From the NCBI GenBank assembly GCA_021776735.1, contig JAJFFH010000047.1, positions 79,076 through 143,075 of the forward strand: 64,000 bases of DNA. The letters are read 5' to 3'. A model generated the notes under the pieces. That model was not told the DNA's origin, made no database searches, and was given only the letters and a program-made list of their open reading frames with translations. The position numbers were made by a program, and so were the translations under genes. Position 1 is the stretch's first letter. The number at the start of each line of letters is the position of its first letter. This stretch comes from Planctomycetota bacterium (GTDB lineage Bacteria; Planctomycetota; PLA2). Shown here in pieces: positions 55,361 through 63,865 of the stretch.

Positions 55361-56008
55361 ATGACCGACGCGGCGTTCGTACATCCGACGGCCGTGATCG
55401 ACGACGGGGCGCGGATCGGCTCCGGCGCACGGGTCTGGCATTTCTGCCACGTCATGGACGGGGCCGTGATCGGTGACGGGTGCGTCTTGGGTCAAAACGT
55501 CTTCGTCGGAAACGGTGTCCGGATCGGCGCCGGAACAAAGATCCAAAACAACGTCTCGGTTTACGAGGGCGTCGAGTTGGGCGCGCGCTGCTTTGTCGGC
55601 CCCTCCGCGGTGTTCACCAACGTGCGGACCCCGCGTGCCGGTGTCGATCGAAGACAGGCCTTTGTGACGACGATCGTGGCCGACGACGCCACCATTGGCG
55701 CCAACGCCACGATCGTCTGCGGAGCGCGGATCGGCGCCTTCGCGCTGGTGGGTGCCGGGGCGGTCGTGACGGGCGATGTCGCGCCGCATCGTGTCGTTTG
55801 GGGCGTTCCCGCGCGCGTGCAGGGCTGGGCGTGTCGCTGTGGAGCTGTGCTCGTGCAGGACGCACGGCATGCAGGCGCGGCGCAGGAGCACGCGGTGATG
55901 CAGGATCCGGGGGGGACGCAGGATCCGGGGGGGGCAACCCGCTGGGTCTGTTCCGAGTGCGACAGCGTCTATCTCGCGCGGGACGGGGTTCTCACCACAA
56001 ACGGCTGA
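55361..56008 (+). CDS. hexapeptide-repeat N-acetyltransferase (WbpD/WlbB-like) with zinc-ribbon-like tail
   Basis: About 215 residues. Left-handed beta-helix repeats (AFVHPTAVIDDGARIGSGAR, HVMDGAVIGDGCVLGQNVFV, KIQNNVSVYEGVELGARCFV, GPSAVFTNVRTPRAGVDRR) match acetyltransferases that act on UDP-amino-sugars such as UDP-2-acetamido-3-amino-glucuronate. The C-terminus adds WACRCGAVL and, after a Gly/Gln-rich gap with duplicated QDPGG units, WVCSECDSVY: spaced cysteines like a zinc ribbon, not usual in the family. Likely in cell-surface sugar synthesis. Confidence 0.85.
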   Translation: MTDAAFVHPTAVIDDGARIGSGARVWHFCHVMDGAVIGDGCVLGQNVFVGNGVRIGAGTKIQNNVSVYEGVELGARCFVGPSAVFTNVRTPRAGVDRRQAFVTTIVADDATIGANATIVCGARIGAFALVGAGAVVTGDVAPHRVVWGVPARVQGWACRCGAVLVQDARHAGAAQEHAVMQDPGGTQDPGGATRWVCSECDSVYLARDGVLTTNG

Positions 56009-56086
56009 CAGCGCATGCCCAAGAAGTTCGGGAACCTCGTGCGGGGTCGCCGCTTTCGCGGGTTGCTCGCGGCATAATCACGTCGT

Positions 56087-56917
56087 ATGGCAGCCATCAT
56101 CATGGCGTTTGCAGGCGGCTTCGGCGCGATCGTCGGGTCGTTTCTGAACGTCGTTATCTACCGGCTCCCGCGCGGCGAGCCCTTGGGATTGGTCCGGAAG
56201 TCTCGCTCCGGTTGTCCGTCCTGCGACGCGCAGATTCTTTGGTACGACAACATTCCACTCGTGTCGTGGTTCGTGCTGCGCGGCCGCTGCCGGGCGTGTG
56301 GGTGGGGAATCCCGCTTCGCTATCCTCTGGTCGAAGGGCTCACCGCCACTCTGTTCGCCGTTACGGCCGGCCGAGCGGTGGTCCTCGGATGGTCGCCGCT
56401 TCTGGGGGCGCTCGTTGCCGCCGCGGTGTTCACCGCGATCCTCGTGTCGACCGCCGCGATCGCGATCCAGCACAACCGGATTCCGGGCGGCCTGCTGCTC
56501 ACCGGCGGCCTGCTCGCGATCGTTCCCGCCGTGGGCCTAGACGATTTCCCATTGTCCGAACTCGGCTACGACATGCAGGCAAACATCCAGCCCGCACTCG
56601 TGTCGCTGCTCGCCGCGGCTGCAGGAAGCGGTCTGGCGGCGCTGGCCCTGGTCGGGCTGCGGACCCTGTATCGAGTCTTCCGCAGCGCGGCGATCGGGTC
56701 GGGGTGCGTGGGCCTGGGCGCTGCGGCCGGGGCATGGCTGGGACCGCGTCTTGTCGTGACCGGTCTTGTGGTGGGCTTTCTCACAGCGGTCCTCGTTGGC
56801 GCGATTCTGTGTCTGCTGACCCGGCGCCGCGAGCGTTCTCTCGCGCCGTTTCTCGCCGCCGGTTTTTGGGTGGCCGCCCTCTGGGGAGAAGCCCTCGAGC
56901 GCCTGATTCTCGGATGA
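56087..56917 (+). CDS. prepilin-peptidase-like protein lacking the catalytic aspartates
   Basis: About 276 residues with membrane helices. The N-terminal methylase-like half is well kept: GSFLNVVIYRLPRGEP, then CPSCDAQILWYDNIP and CRACGWG, the paired zinc cysteines. In the C-terminal peptidase half the two catalytic aspartates are missing: the first (usually in a D-hydrophobic-IP stretch) reads AIQHNRIPG, and the GDxK-type motif reads GSGCVGLGAAAGAWLG. Either methylation only, or cleavage by another means. Pilus genes follow after an OmpA-like gene; no second copy is seen in the window. Confidence 0.8.
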   Translation: MAAIIMAFAGGFGAIVGSFLNVVIYRLPRGEPLGLVRKSRSGCPSCDAQILWYDNIPLVSWFVLRGRCRACGWGIPLRYPLVEGLTATLFAVTAGRAVVLGWSPLLGALVAAAVFTAILVSTAAIAIQHNRIPGGLLLTGGLLAIVPAVGLDDFPLSELGYDMQANIQPALVSLLAAAAGSGLAALALVGLRTLYRVFRSAAIGSGCVGLGAAAGAWLGPRLVVTGLVVGFLTAVLVGAILCLLTRRRERSLAPFLAAGFWVAALWGEALERLILG

Positions 56918-57118
56918 GCCGAGCACGACGAAGCTAGGGACCTGCGGGTCCTCGACCACAACATCTAGTAGACTTTTCGACAAAAACCCGCTGCATGTCG
57001 TTGACAGCCCTGCGAAATCCGCCACAATAGGCCATCGGGCGCCGAAAACGGGTGCAGTGGCGCCGAAAACAGCGACCTACCGTGCGAGTGCGCATCGGAC
57101 AGGAGGGACAGACGAGCC

Positions 57119-57838
57119 ATGCGAAATACCTTCGGACGGACCGCGATGGTCCTTGGTTTTGGGATTCTTGTTGTTCTCGGCGGGTGCCGGGCGACGACGG
57201 ATCGCATTCGAGTGCTGGAGGCCGAGAAGGCGGACCTTGAGCGGCGGAACACCGGAATGCGCGGCGAGATCGCGGAGAACCGGTCGCATCTCATGGACGC
57301 GCAATCGAAGGCCGAAGCCGAGGAAGCCCGGCGCCTTGCGGCCGAGCGCGAAGCGGAACTCTGGCGTAATCGCCAGCCGCCGACATCGACTCCCGAGCCG
57401 ACTGCAACGGTCGATACCGAAGGCCTGCGCCGACGCATGCCGAAGGGTGTAGACGTTGTCGACCGCGCCGATGGCGGGACCTCGATCATTCTCGCTTCCG
57501 ACATCACCTTCCGCCCCGGCCAAGCCGACCTGAACCGCAGCGCCGAAAAGACACTCGGTAGGGTCTTGCGGGCCCTCCAGGAAACCGAGGGCATCACAAC
57601 CCTTCGCGTCGAGGGCCACACCGACTCTGATCCCATTCGGAAGTCCGGTTGGCGAAGCAACGAGGAACTGTCGCTCGCGCGCGCCAAGAGCGTGCAGCGA
57701 TACCTCCTGAAGCACGGCATGACCAAGTCCACGTTGTCCGTACAGGGCTACGGGGCTGGGCGTCCGGTCGAGAGCAACACCACGGCGGCAGGCAAGGCAA
57801 AAAACCGCCGCGTCGAGATCGTCGTACTCGACGACTAG
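57119..57838 (+). CDS. OmpA-family lipoprotein
   Basis: About 239 residues from MRNTFGRTAMVLGFGILV with lipobox VLGGC, so it is probably an outer-membrane lipoprotein. A coiled-coil-like charged region (about 30-85) is followed by a Pro-rich linker and an OmpA-like peptidoglycan-binding domain: LRVEGHTDSDPIRK, LARAKSVQRYLLKHGM, VQGYGAGRPVESNTTA, KNRRVEIVV. It ties the envelope to peptidoglycan. It lies between the prepilin-peptidase-like gene and pilT; a tol-pal cluster is absent. Confidence 0.9.
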   Translation: MRNTFGRTAMVLGFGILVVLGGCRATTDRIRVLEAEKADLERRNTGMRGEIAENRSHLMDAQSKAEAEEARRLAAEREAELWRNRQPPTSTPEPTATVDTEGLRRRMPKGVDVVDRADGGTSIILASDITFRPGQADLNRSAEKTLGRVLRALQETEGITTLRVEGHTDSDPIRKSGWRSNEELSLARAKSVQRYLLKHGMTKSTLSVQGYGAGRPVESNTTAAGKAKNRRVEIVVLDD

Positions 57839-57964
57839 TCGTCGAGACGCTCGAAGTCCAATCAGATGAGCCGCCCCGCGTTGGTGGCTCTCGGTCGTAG
57901 GACCACAATAGTGCAAGCTGAGTCCCGCACGCCTCCGAAAGGGCGTGCCGGTACTACCGTCCCT

Positions 57965-58024
57965 GCCCGGCGGCGTTCGCGCCGCCGGGCCCCTACTGAA
58001 TCGCCGCATGACGGAGATTCAGTA
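57965..58024. terminator. two adjacent hairpins after the OmpA gene
   Basis: 57965-57975 and 57980-57990 pair perfectly over 11 bases with a TTCG loop, a stable tetraloop class. Right after, CTACTGAAT (57992) pairs with ATTCAGTAG (58016). No T-run follows. They begin about 125 bases past the stop. Confidence 0.6.
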
Positions 58025-58065
58025 GTCGGACGAATAAGGGTAGCGACAACCGCACGCGTAGTTCA

Positions 58066-58250
58066 CCGGTTCGCGGTTCCCCCGCGAAGCGGGTAGGCCG
58101 CCCGCCCGCGGGGCTCTCAACGGCGTCAGCCGTTGAGGCCAAAAGACACTGTGCCCCGTCCGCCCCGGTTCACCGCTTCGCGGTTCCCCCGCGAAGCGGG
58201 TAGGCCACCCGCAAGCGAGGCTCTCAATCGGCGTGAGCCGTTGACGCCAA
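58066..58250. repeat. two ~85-bp direct copies of a palindrome-containing intergenic repeat
   Basis: Copies at about 58066-58145 and 58165-58250 share GCGGTTCCCCCGCGAAGCGG, GTAGGCC, GGCTCTCAA and CCGTTGA-GCC. Each has the palindrome CAACGGCGTCAGCCGTTG or close to it, as in the 37.07-kb repeats. The rest of the 635-base gap before pilT holds a dispersed 12-mer (58257), and no gene is seen. Confidence 0.8.
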
Positions 58251-58256
58251 AAAGGC

Positions 58257-58268
58257 ATCGCCGTCCGT
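58257..58268 (+). repeat. dispersed 12-mer copy (intergenic)
   Basis: Exact GT-type copy followed by GTGCT, directly after the palindromic repeat pair. Confidence 0.88.
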
Positions 58269-58473
58269 GTGCTTACGGCATGGTGCCTTGCCAGGGAGAG
58301 CCTTCCGACTGTCTCAAAGCGAGACGATCGATTGTTCGGGTGAGCCGACCCGGAAGCGGAAGGCGTGCCGCGGGCTGAATCGCGGCTCAACCGTGGCCCT
58401 GCGACCGGCCGATAGGGGACTCGGTCTATTGGGTCCGGAGGCGTGATTCCTCCTGTGATTGGACGGCACCGAG

Positions 58474-59601
58474 ATGGTAGGCATTGAAGAACTCCTTCAG
58501 ATCATGGTCCAGCGTGGTGGGTCGGACCTCCACGTGACAGCCGGCTCCCCGCCGAAGATTCGCATCGACGGCGTGCTGGTTTCGAGCGAGCACGAGACCC
58601 TCGCGCCGGACATGACCAAGAAAGTCGTGTACTCGGTCCTGACCCAGGAGCAGATCGCGAAGTTCGAGAAGGAACTCGAACTCGACATCTCGTTCGGGAT
58701 CGACGGGCTGGGCCGCTTTCGCACCAACGTGTTCATGCAGCGCGGCGCCGTCGGGGCCGTGTTTCGCGTGATCCCGTACGCCATTCAGAGCTTCGAGGAA
58801 CTCGGCCTCCAGCGCGGGATCTGCGAGAGCCTCTGCCAGCTTCCGAAGGGGCTCGTGCTCGTGACCGGTTCGACCGGTTCCGGCAAATCGACGACGCTGG
58901 CGGCGATGATCGACTTCATCAACCAGCACCGCTGCGAGCATGTGATCACGATCGAGGATCCGATCGAGTACCTGCACCGCAACAAGAACTGCCTCTTCAA
59001 CCAGCGTGAGGTCGGTTCCGATACGCACTCGTTTGCGCGGGCGCTGCGGTCGGTTCTTCGCGAGGACCCCGACATCGTCCTGATCGGCGAGATGCGCGAT
59101 CTGGAGACGATCGAGCTGGCGTTGACGCTGGCCGAGACCGGCCACCTGACGTTCGCGACGCTGCACACGTCGGACGTCGTGCAGTCGATCAACCGCATCG
59201 TCGATGTCTTCCCGAGCCACCAGCAGCAGCAGGTCCGCACGCAGCTCAGTTTCGTGCTCCAGGCCGTGCTCTGCCAGACGCTGGTACCACAGGCCAACGG
59301 CCGCGGTCGCGCGCTCGCGATGGAGGTCATGGTCGCGACCCAGGCGATCCGCTCCTGCATCCGTGAGAACAAGGCACACCAGGTGTATTCGCTCGTGCAG
59401 ACGGGCGGCAAGTACGGAATGAAAACGATGAACCAGGCGTTGTTCGAGCTCTACGAGCAAAACAACATCACGTACGACGAGGCCATGGCACGCACGACCG
59501 ACCCCGAGGACCTGAAGCGCACATTCCAGCGCGCTGCTCCGGGGGCCGGATCAACCGGCGGCGGCCGACGCCGCGGTGGGACGAGGTCGCGCAATGGGTA
59601 G
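58474..59601 (+). CDS. pilT: type IV pilus retraction ATPase
   Basis: About 375 residues from ATG (MVGIEELLQIMVQRGGSDLH), with a possible TTG five codons earlier. Retracts pili, powering twitching and DNA intake. Motifs: GSTGSGKST (Walker A near 131), GEMRDLETI (Asp/His box region), TLHTSDVVQSINRIVDVF, and the PilT-type AIRSCIREN. The C-terminal 40 residues are Gly/Arg-rich. Its end overlaps pilB by 8 bases, so pilT, pilB and pilC form one operon. Confidence 0.95.
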   Translation: MVGIEELLQIMVQRGGSDLHVTAGSPPKIRIDGVLVSSEHETLAPDMTKKVVYSVLTQEQIAKFEKELELDISFGIDGLGRFRTNVFMQRGAVGAVFRVIPYAIQSFEELGLQRGICESLCQLPKGLVLVTGSTGSGKSTTLAAMIDFINQHRCEHVITIEDPIEYLHRNKNCLFNQREVGSDTHSFARALRSVLREDPDIVLIGEMRDLETIELALTLAETGHLTFATLHTSDVVQSINRIVDVFPSHQQQQVRTQLSFVLQAVLCQTLVPQANGRGRALAMEVMVATQAIRSCIRENKAHQVYSLVQTGGKYGMKTMNQALFELYEQNNITYDEAMARTTDPEDLKRTFQRAAPGAGSTGGGRRRGGTRSRNG

Positions 59602-61369
59602 CCGCTCGTTCGACAAGCGCGTCGTACGCGTGCTCAAGTCTTCCGAAACCGTGAAGTCGGAGGAGCTTGATGCGGCCGTGCAGGCCGCGATCGACGAGAA
59701 CTCGTCGGTTACGACGGTCCTCGTCAAGCGGGGGCTGATCGACGAGAACGACCTGCTGGGCGTGCTTGCCGGACGCTTGCGCGTGACCCCCATCAACCTG
59801 CACGACTGCACGCTCGACCCCGAGGTCGTGCGGTCCATTCCGGAGAGTCTCGCGACCGACAACCACATCGTGCCGGTCTCCAAGATCGAGGACATCCTCA
59901 CGGTAGCGGTCTCGAACCCGTTCGACGTGGTCACGCTGGACCAGCTGCGGAACACAACGGGTTGCGAGCTGCGCCTGGTGTTCTCTCTCGAAGACACCAT
60001 CGCGCGCGCGCTCAATCGGGTCTACAACCCCGGTGCGGCGACGCTTGAGACGGTCCTCGGCGAGATGGACGGCGTCGATATCGAGGTGAAGGCGGAGGAC
60101 GGGCCCGAGGAACTCGATCTTGAGGCGATCTCGAACAACGAGGACGACTCGCCGGTCATCAAGTTCGTCAACCTGGCCGTCTACCAGGGCATCAAGGAGA
60201 AGGCCTCCGATATCCACATCGAGCCCTTCGAGAAGGTCGTGCGCGTTCGGTTCCGCCAGGATGGCGTCTGCCACGAAGCGTTCACGCCGCCCAAGGCGCT
60301 GCACAACTCGATCGTCTCCCGCATCAAGATCATGTGCGGGCTCGACATCGCCGAACGTCGTATTCCGCAAGACGGAAAGTTCCAGATCAAGGTCGAGGGC
60401 CGCCAGGTCGACTTTCGTGTTTCTGTGCTTCCGACGGTGCATGGCGAGAAGGTCGTGCTCCGGATCCTGGACGGCGGCAACCTCGCGCTGTCGCTGGACT
60501 CGCTCGGTTTCGAGGACAGGGCCCTCGCGGACTTCAACGAGGCCATCAAGTCGAGTTACGGCATGGTGCTCGTGACCGGGCCGACCGGTTCGGGCAAGTC
60601 CACGACCCTGTACAGCGCGGTCAAGGCGCTGCTCAACGACGAGCTCAACTTCGTCACGGTCGAGGACCCGGTCGAGTACCAGCTCTATGGTGTCAACCAG
60701 GTCCATGTGAACGAAAAGCGCGGTCTTACCTTCGCGGCTGCGTTGCGCTCGATCCTGCGCCAGGACCCCGACATCGTGATGATCGGCGAAATCCGCGACA
60801 CGGAGACGATCAACATCGCGATCAAGGCCGCGCTCACGGGCCACCTGGTCCTATCGACGCTTCATACCAATGACGCGGCCTCGACGATCACGCGCATGAT
60901 CGACATGGGCGTCGATCCGTTCATGGTCTCCTCCGCGACGCTGATGGTATCCGCGCAGCGCCTGGCTCGCCGGCTCTGCAAGTACTGCAAGGCGCCGCTG
61001 GACAATCCGCCGAAGAAACGACTCGAAGCCGTCGGCTTCACCGAGGAGCAGATCGAGACCGCGGAGCTGTTCAAGCCGATGGGATGCCCTCGCTGCAAGA
61101 ACGGCTACAGCGGTCGGTTCGCGTTGCTCGAGACGATGCCGATGACGGAGGACCTCAAGCGGTTGATCGTCGCCGGCGAGTCCGCCCAGGTCCTGAAGAA
61201 CACCGCGGTCGTCGATCACAAGATGGTCACCCTGCGCATGTGCGCGATCCGCAACGCAATGCGCGGGATCACTTCGATCGAGGAGGTCCTGCGCGTCACC
61301 ATGCCCGACGAGATATCGGCCGATGGCCGCAAGCTCGCCCCGGCGCCCGAAGGCGGCGGCGGCCACTAG
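59594..61369 (+). CDS. pilB: type IV pilus assembly ATPase
   Basis: About 591 residues from ATG (MGSRSFDKRVVRVLKSSE). It drives pilus extension. N-terminal MshEN-like domain (EELDAAVQAAIDENSSVTTV), then the ATPase: SDIHIEPFEKVVRVRFRQDG, Walker A GPTGSGKST near 328, GEIRDTETINIAIKAALTGH, and a zinc-binding C-x2-C pair (CKYCKAP and CPRCKNG, near 461 and 497). It overlaps pilT and is followed by pilC after 17 bases. Confidence 0.96.
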   Translation: MGSRSFDKRVVRVLKSSETVKSEELDAAVQAAIDENSSVTTVLVKRGLIDENDLLGVLAGRLRVTPINLHDCTLDPEVVRSIPESLATDNHIVPVSKIEDILTVAVSNPFDVVTLDQLRNTTGCELRLVFSLEDTIARALNRVYNPGAATLETVLGEMDGVDIEVKAEDGPEELDLEAISNNEDDSPVIKFVNLAVYQGIKEKASDIHIEPFEKVVRVRFRQDGVCHEAFTPPKALHNSIVSRIKIMCGLDIAERRIPQDGKFQIKVEGRQVDFRVSVLPTVHGEKVVLRILDGGNLALSLDSLGFEDRALADFNEAIKSSYGMVLVTGPTGSGKSTTLYSAVKALLNDELNFVTVEDPVEYQLYGVNQVHVNEKRGLTFAAALRSILRQDPDIVMIGEIRDTETINIAIKAALTGHLVLSTLHTNDAASTITRMIDMGVDPFMVSSATLMVSAQRLARRLCKYCKAPLDNPPKKRLEAVGFTEEQIETAELFKPMGCPRCKNGYSGRFALLETMPMTEDLKRLIVAGESAQVLKNTAVVDHKMVTLRMCAIRNAMRGITSIEEVLRVTMPDEISADGRKLAPAPEGGGGH

Positions 61370-61386
61370 CCGACTGGAGAACTTCG

Positions 61387-62622
61387 ATGCCTGCCTGGAA
61401 ATACACCGCACGCGATCGCGAAGGAAAGAACGTCAGCGGAATCGTGACCGCAAAGTCGCAGGGCGACGCCGTTGCCGATCTGCGCAAGCGCAGCCTGATG
61501 GTCCTAAACATCAAGCAGACCGGCAGCGCCAAGAAGGGCAAGCAGGGCGGCCTGCTCGCCGGACTGTTCAAGCCCCGGCCGTCCGGCACCAAGGACCAGA
61601 TCGTCGTTTTCACGCGGCAGCTCGCGACGATGATCTCCGCCGGCGTGCCGCTGCTTGAGTCCCTCGAGGTTCTTCAGGAGCAGGCGGACACGCCTGGCTT
61701 CCGGGTCTGCCTCGACGGCGTGATCGAGTCGGTCCGCGGCGGCTCGGATCTTTCCACGGCGCTCGACAAGTACGCCAAGGTCTTTCCGAGCATCTACGTC
61801 TCGATGGTCCGCGCCGGCGAGGTTTCCGGGCAGCTCGACGACATCCTGGTCCGGCTCGCGGAGTACCAGGAGGCGTCGGAGAAGCTGAAGCGCGACATCA
61901 AGGCGGCGATGACCTATCCCGTCATCAGCCTCGTCATGGTCCTCGGCATCACGTTGTTCCTGATGGTGGGCATCGTGCCGAAGTTCAAGGAGATCTTCGA
62001 CTCCCTGGAAATCGACCTGCCGAGCCTGACGAAGGGCGTGCTGGGGGTCAGTGACGCACTCCAGTCGCACTTCATGCTGGTGATGGCCGGCATGGCCGGC
62101 ATGGTCGCGCTGTTCCACATCTGGAAGCGGACGCGGTGGGGCGGCCGCCAGTGGGACTGGATCATGCTGCGCGTGCCCGTCTTCGGTCCGCTGTTCCAGA
62201 AGGTCGCGCTGAGCCGTTTCTCCCGCACGTTCTCCACGCTGATCAAGTCGGGTGTACCGATTCTCGGCGCGCTTGAGATCGTGTCGGAGACGGCGGGCAA
62301 CCGCATCATCAGCGATGTCATCGAGAACGCGAAGGAGAACGTGCGGCAGGGCCACACGTTGGCGGAGCCGCTCATGGAGAGCTCGGTGTTTCCCCCGATG
62401 GTCACGCGCATGGTGCAGATCGGCGAGAAGTCGGGTTCGCTCGAACAGCTCCTGGAAAAGATCTCGGACTTCTACGACGACCAGGTCAGCGCGGCCGTGA
62501 AGACCCTTACATCGATGATCGAGCCGATCATGATCGGCATCATGGGCTTCATGGTCGGTGGCATTGTGCTCGCCGTTTTCCTGCCCATCTTCGAGTTGCA
62601 GAAGAAACTCGGCGCGAGTTAG
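61387..62622 (+). CDS. pilC: type IV pilus inner-membrane platform protein
   Basis: About 411 residues. It anchors pilus assembly and passes on motor movement. Two T2SSF domains: FTRQLATMISAGVPLLESLE near 80 and FSRTFSTLIKSGVPILGALE near 280, with membrane helices LVMVLGITLFLMVGIVPKF and a C-terminal GFMVGGIVLAVFLPIFEL. The N-terminal WKYTARDREGK is typical. The TPR gene starts 12 bases after its stop, across a dispersed 12-mer. Confidence 0.96.
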   Translation: MPAWKYTARDREGKNVSGIVTAKSQGDAVADLRKRSLMVLNIKQTGSAKKGKQGGLLAGLFKPRPSGTKDQIVVFTRQLATMISAGVPLLESLEVLQEQADTPGFRVCLDGVIESVRGGSDLSTALDKYAKVFPSIYVSMVRAGEVSGQLDDILVRLAEYQEASEKLKRDIKAAMTYPVISLVMVLGITLFLMVGIVPKFKEIFDSLEIDLPSLTKGVLGVSDALQSHFMLVMAGMAGMVALFHIWKRTRWGGRQWDWIMLRVPVFGPLFQKVALSRFSRTFSTLIKSGVPILGALEIVSETAGNRIISDVIENAKENVRQGHTLAEPLMESSVFPPMVTRMVQIGEKSGSLEQLLEKISDFYDDQVSAAVKTLTSMIEPIMIGIMGFMVGGIVLAVFLPIFELQKKLGAS

Positions 62623-62624
62623 GA

Positions 62625-62636
62625 ACGGACGGCGAT
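62625..62636 (-). repeat. dispersed 12-mer copy (intergenic, overlaps start codon)
   Basis: Exact core; the first two bases of the downstream TPR start codon belong to it. Confidence 0.85.
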
Positions 62637-63666
62637 GTCTTCGACCACGCGGCGAGTTCTTCTGTACAGCCTCGGCAGCGCGATCGTGGCGGTCGCGCTG
62701 TACCTCGGCTACGGCTACAAGCCGGCCCCGGATCCGTCGGTGCGCCTGAATGGCGCGGCGATGCTCGGTGGCATGGGCCAATACGAGCAGGCGATCGCGA
62801 TCTGTGATCAGGTCATCGAGGAGCACTCGGACAACCTCGAGGCCCGCATCTACAAGGCGACGTTTCTGGCCGCGGACAAGCGGCTCGGGCAGGCTCTGGC
62901 GGCCTACGACGACGCCCTGGACCATGTCGTGGACGACGAATCGATGCGACGCAACCTGATCCAGGATCGGGCGGGCGTCCTGCTGTCGCTCGGCCGCCTC
63001 GACGAGTTTCGGTCGGCGCGCCAAACACTTGCGGCTGCCGGCGAGGACTATCGAGTCCATGTTCTCGACGGCCTCGCCGCGAAGCGCGCCGGCGACCTGG
63101 ATGGCGCGGTCGAGGCCTACTCGCTGGCCGTGTCGAACAAGCCGGACGATGAGCAGCTAGGTGAGCAGCTAAGGGCCCGACTGTGGCACGCTCTCATGGA
63201 ACAGGGGGACGCGGCGGTCGCGAAGCGCGACTTCGAGACCGCCCGACTCTCGTACGACCGTGCGTGTCCGCTGTTCGAAACCGCGTTCAAGGCCCACCTC
63301 AAGGCCGCCGAGGTCCGCCTCGCCCTGGACGAACCCGGTCCCGCTTTGGCGGTGCTGGGGACGGTGGCTCCCAAGACGCCCGGTCTGGCTCCGCTCGCGT
63401 TCCGCGCAGCGACCACACTGCTCGAGAGAGACAAGACCGACGCGGCAGTGGAGGCGCTGGCGCTGGCGATCCGCGCCGACCGCGCCGGCACGCGGACCTT
63501 GTTCGACAAGACCCCGGCGTGGAGTCCGCTGCGCCGCCAAGCGCGCGTGATCGGGCTCTGGACCAGCGAGGAATCGGGAAACTCGGACGCCGGCGACGGT
63601 GATTCCGCCGACACCGACGCCGACGAATCGGCTGCCGGTGTCTCCGATCGAGACACGAACCGGTAG
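62635..63666 (+). CDS. membrane-anchored TPR protein in the pilus operon
   Basis: About 343 residues (MSSTTRRVLLYSLGSAIVAV), with one N-terminal membrane helix and then TPR-like helical pairs: YEQAIAICDQVIEEHSDNLE, AGDLDGAVEAYSLAVSNKPD, DAAVEALALAIRADRAGT. The acidic tail is rich in D, S and E. The ATG lies inside a dispersed 12-mer and no other start is near. Position after pilC and before the pilin suggests a role in pilus assembly, like PilF-type TPR proteins, but no orthology is claimed. Confidence 0.82.
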   Translation: MSSTTRRVLLYSLGSAIVAVALYLGYGYKPAPDPSVRLNGAAMLGGMGQYEQAIAICDQVIEEHSDNLEARIYKATFLAADKRLGQALAAYDDALDHVVDDESMRRNLIQDRAGVLLSLGRLDEFRSARQTLAAAGEDYRVHVLDGLAAKRAGDLDGAVEAYSLAVSNKPDDEQLGEQLRARLWHALMEQGDAAVAKRDFETARLSYDRACPLFETAFKAHLKAAEVRLALDEPGPALAVLGTVAPKTPGLAPLAFRAATTLLERDKTDAAVEALALAIRADRAGTRTLFDKTPAWSPLRRQARVIGLWTSEESGNSDAGDGDSADTDADESAAGVSDRDTNR

Positions 63667-63865
63667 TCCGAGGCCGATTTATCGGTCTGGGCGTTTGACG
63701 CGGTCCCAGACAGTGATAAATCACTGCGGAACGGCGAAAAAGGGCGCCGGGACGGTGGGACGATAGGGAACCCCCGCTCCGACTCCGAGCCCGCCCGCCC
63801 ATCAATACGAACGCAAGAACTCGGACAACGGGTTGGTTTTAGGTTTTTTTTGGAGCAATAGGACA

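Noticed and set aside
57129..57150. CGGACGGACCGCGATGG at the start of the OmpA gene as a 12-mer copy
   Set aside because: One internal change plus wrong codon phase and no GCT flank; chance is likely.
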